From the NCBI RefSeq assembly GCF_013393905.1, contig NZ_CP040272.1, positions 2,480,001 through 2,544,000 of the forward strand: a DNA stretch of 64,000 nt, written 5' to 3'. The translations under genes and the position numbers were made by a program. The DNA is from Nostoc sp. C052 (GTDB lineage Bacteria; Cyanobacteriota; Cyanobacteriia; Cyanobacteriales; Nostocaceae). Positions 62,803 to 64,000 of this stretch are shown in pieces (the stretch's first letter is position 1; each line of letters begins with the position of its first letter). The notes under the pieces were generated by a model that saw only the letters and a list, made by a program, of their open reading frames with translations, was not told the origin of the DNA and made no database searches.

Positions 62803-64000
62803 ATGAATGCTGAAGATTTTTTTAACCAAGGATTAAACCACAATCTGCAAGGGGACTATCAAGCCGCGATCGCAGCTTACACCCAAGCAATCAAGCTAAA
62901 CCCTGACTATGCCGAAGCTTACCATAATCGCGGGCTGATTTTAACTGGTCAACTCAAAGATTATCGCAGTGCGATCGCTAACTTTAATCGCGCTATCGAA
63001 ATCAATCCCAATTTTGCCATAGCCTATTACAACCGCGCTAATGCTCGTTACTTTTTAGTCGATTATCAAGGTGCGATCGCCGACCATAATCAAGCGCTAC
63101 AATTAGATCCCAATCTGGCGCAATCTTACCACAGTCGGGGAAATGCCTACTTTGCTTTGGAAAACTACGATAAGGCGATCGCAGATTATATCCAAACAAT
63201 CGAAATGAGTACCCAATTAGCTGATAACATCAATATTGATATTGCCAATGCTTATCATAATCGGGGCGTAACTCGTTTTGAACGTGGCGATCGTCAAGGA
63301 GCGATCGCAGATTTTCAGCAAGCTTTACAATGGCATCCCCATTTTGCCGCAGCTTACAGCAATCGCGGCAATATTCACCAGATTTTAGGCAATTATCAAG
63401 AAGCGATCGCTGACCATAACCAGGCATTAGAATTAGATCCTAACTTGGCAGAAGCTTATCATAACCGAGGTAATGCCCACTACGCTTTAGCAGATTATCA
63501 AAGTGCGATCGCAGATTACAACCACGCCCTAAAAATCAACCCCAGCTTTGCTGGAGCGTACTATAATCGAGGTCTTGTGCTTGCTCACCTCAAAAACTAT
63601 CATGAAGCAATTGCAGACTTTAACCAAGCATTAAAGCTGAATCCTGATGATGTGCAAGCCTATTGTGAGCGCGGTCTAGTTCGTAGTACTCTTGAAGACT
63701 ATCAGGGTGCGATCGCTGATTATGACCGAGCTTTACAAGAAAATCCCACACTAGCTTTAGTATACGGCTTTCGGGCTAATGCTCTTCGCCGCTTGGGAGA
63801 TTATCAAGGTGCAATTGAAGATAGCAATCGCCTATTACAACTCAATCCTAATTTAGCAGAAGGATATTGCGATCGCGCGGCGGCTCGTCGTTCTTTAGGA
63901 GATCATAAAGGCGCAATTAAAGATTACGATCGAGCATTACAGATTAATGATAAATTAGCCGCAGCTTATTATGGTCGGAGCATTGCCCGTGAAGCCTTGC
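62803..64000 (+). CDS. tetratricopeptide-repeat protein, partial (runs off the right edge)
   Basis: At least 399 codons open from ATG 62803 with no stop. It is an array of about eleven 34-residue TPR units, each of the form Y-NRG-N-Y--L-DY-GAIADYN-AL-LNPN-A. The coding DNA for the conserved AIA of each unit is often exactly GCGATCGC, the HIP1 octamer. TPR arrays bind protein partners; the remaining C-terminus, which might hold an effector domain, lies outside the window. No signal peptide is seen. Regular unit length and consensus suggest a young, still repeating array. Confidence 0.9.
   Translation, partial: MNAEDFFNQGLNHNLQGDYQAAIAAYTQAIKLNPDYAEAYHNRGLILTGQLKDYRSAIANFNRAIEINPNFAIAYYNRANARYFLVDYQGAIADHNQALQLDPNLAQSYHSRGNAYFALENYDKAIADYIQTIEMSTQLADNINIDIANAYHNRGVTRFERGDRQGAIADFQQALQWHPHFAAAYSNRGNIHQILGNYQEAIADHNQALELDPNLAEAYHNRGNAHYALADYQSAIADYNHALKINPSFAGAYYNRGLVLAHLKNYHEAIADFNQALKLNPDDVQAYCERGLVRSTLEDYQGAIADYDRALQENPTLALVYGFRANALRRLGDYQGAIEDSNRLLQLNPNLAEGYCDRAAARRSLGDHKGAIKDYDRALQINDKLAAAYYGRSIAREAL

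Noticed and set aside
1..64000. CRISPR array, tRNA or rRNA genes
   Set aside because: The tandem arrays have 7-base units without spacers, and no cloverleaf or rRNA sequence was recognised on reading.

Overview
The window comes from the chromosome of a filamentous, Nostoc-like cyanobacterium. The evidence is direct: the octamer GCGATCGC (HIP1) is scattered throughout, photosynthesis genes are present (psb34, psaK, chlB), and there are cyanobacterial markers (pipX/pipY, ado/aar, a KGK-domain protein, a free Mo-dependent nitrogenase C-terminal-type protein). The intergenic DNA is full of heptamer arrays, palindromes and miniature inverted-repeat elements. No rRNA, tRNA or CRISPR array was seen.

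Layout. 1-9 kb: a partial glutaminase, HAD phosphatases (one reduced to a remnant, one fused to DUF952), a thioredoxin-NHL protein, a lipoprotein, a KGK protein, a Uma2 nuclease-like protein, an RluD-type pseudouridine synthase and a deleted RNA ligase. 9-13 kb: a sulfur block with a sulfite oxidase-like molybdoenzyme, a TauE/SafE exporter and a cysteine-desulfurase-like enzyme. 14-24 kb: a coiled-coil protein, a CruA/CruP lycopene-cyclase-like flavoprotein, citramalate synthase, a 2Fe-2S ferredoxin, a fused ThiO-ThiG and the short gene psb34. 24-32 kb: a TPR protein, a K+ channel, an IS5-type insertion that splits a small gene, a relative of human MMADHC, an orphan ExbB/TolQ protein, a cupin pseudogene and the Mo-nitrogenase-like protein. 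33-39 kb: a two-partner-secretion exoprotein, a leader-like small protein and chlB. 39-50 kb: a Ski2-like helicase, then proC, sepF, pipY and pipX reading one way, followed by ecfT, der and an M50 protease. 50-58 kb: psaK, trpF, folE, an SDR, then accA, aar and ado (fatty acid to alkane), and a sugar ABC permease. 58-64 kb: a plasmid-type replication protein (DUF3854/CyRepA1-like), a small protein and a long TPR gene that runs off the window.

How genes fit together. ado, aar and accA link malonyl-CoA supply to hydrocarbon production. pipX-pipY overlap and join nitrogen signalling (PII/NtcA) to PLP homeostasis, with sepF and proC downstream. The sulfite oxidase and exporter look like a sulfite-detoxifying pair.

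The most unusual signals are structural. Short repeat families have invaded coding sequence: heptamer arrays supply the start codons of thiO and proC and the stop codons of cruP, aar and der, and low-complexity repeats have inserted in frame into at least five enzymes. Several gene relics are visible at base resolution: the cupin, the RNA ligase, a HAD protein and the IS-split gene. A replication protein of plasmid type sits on the chromosome with its start codon inside a perfect inverted repeat.
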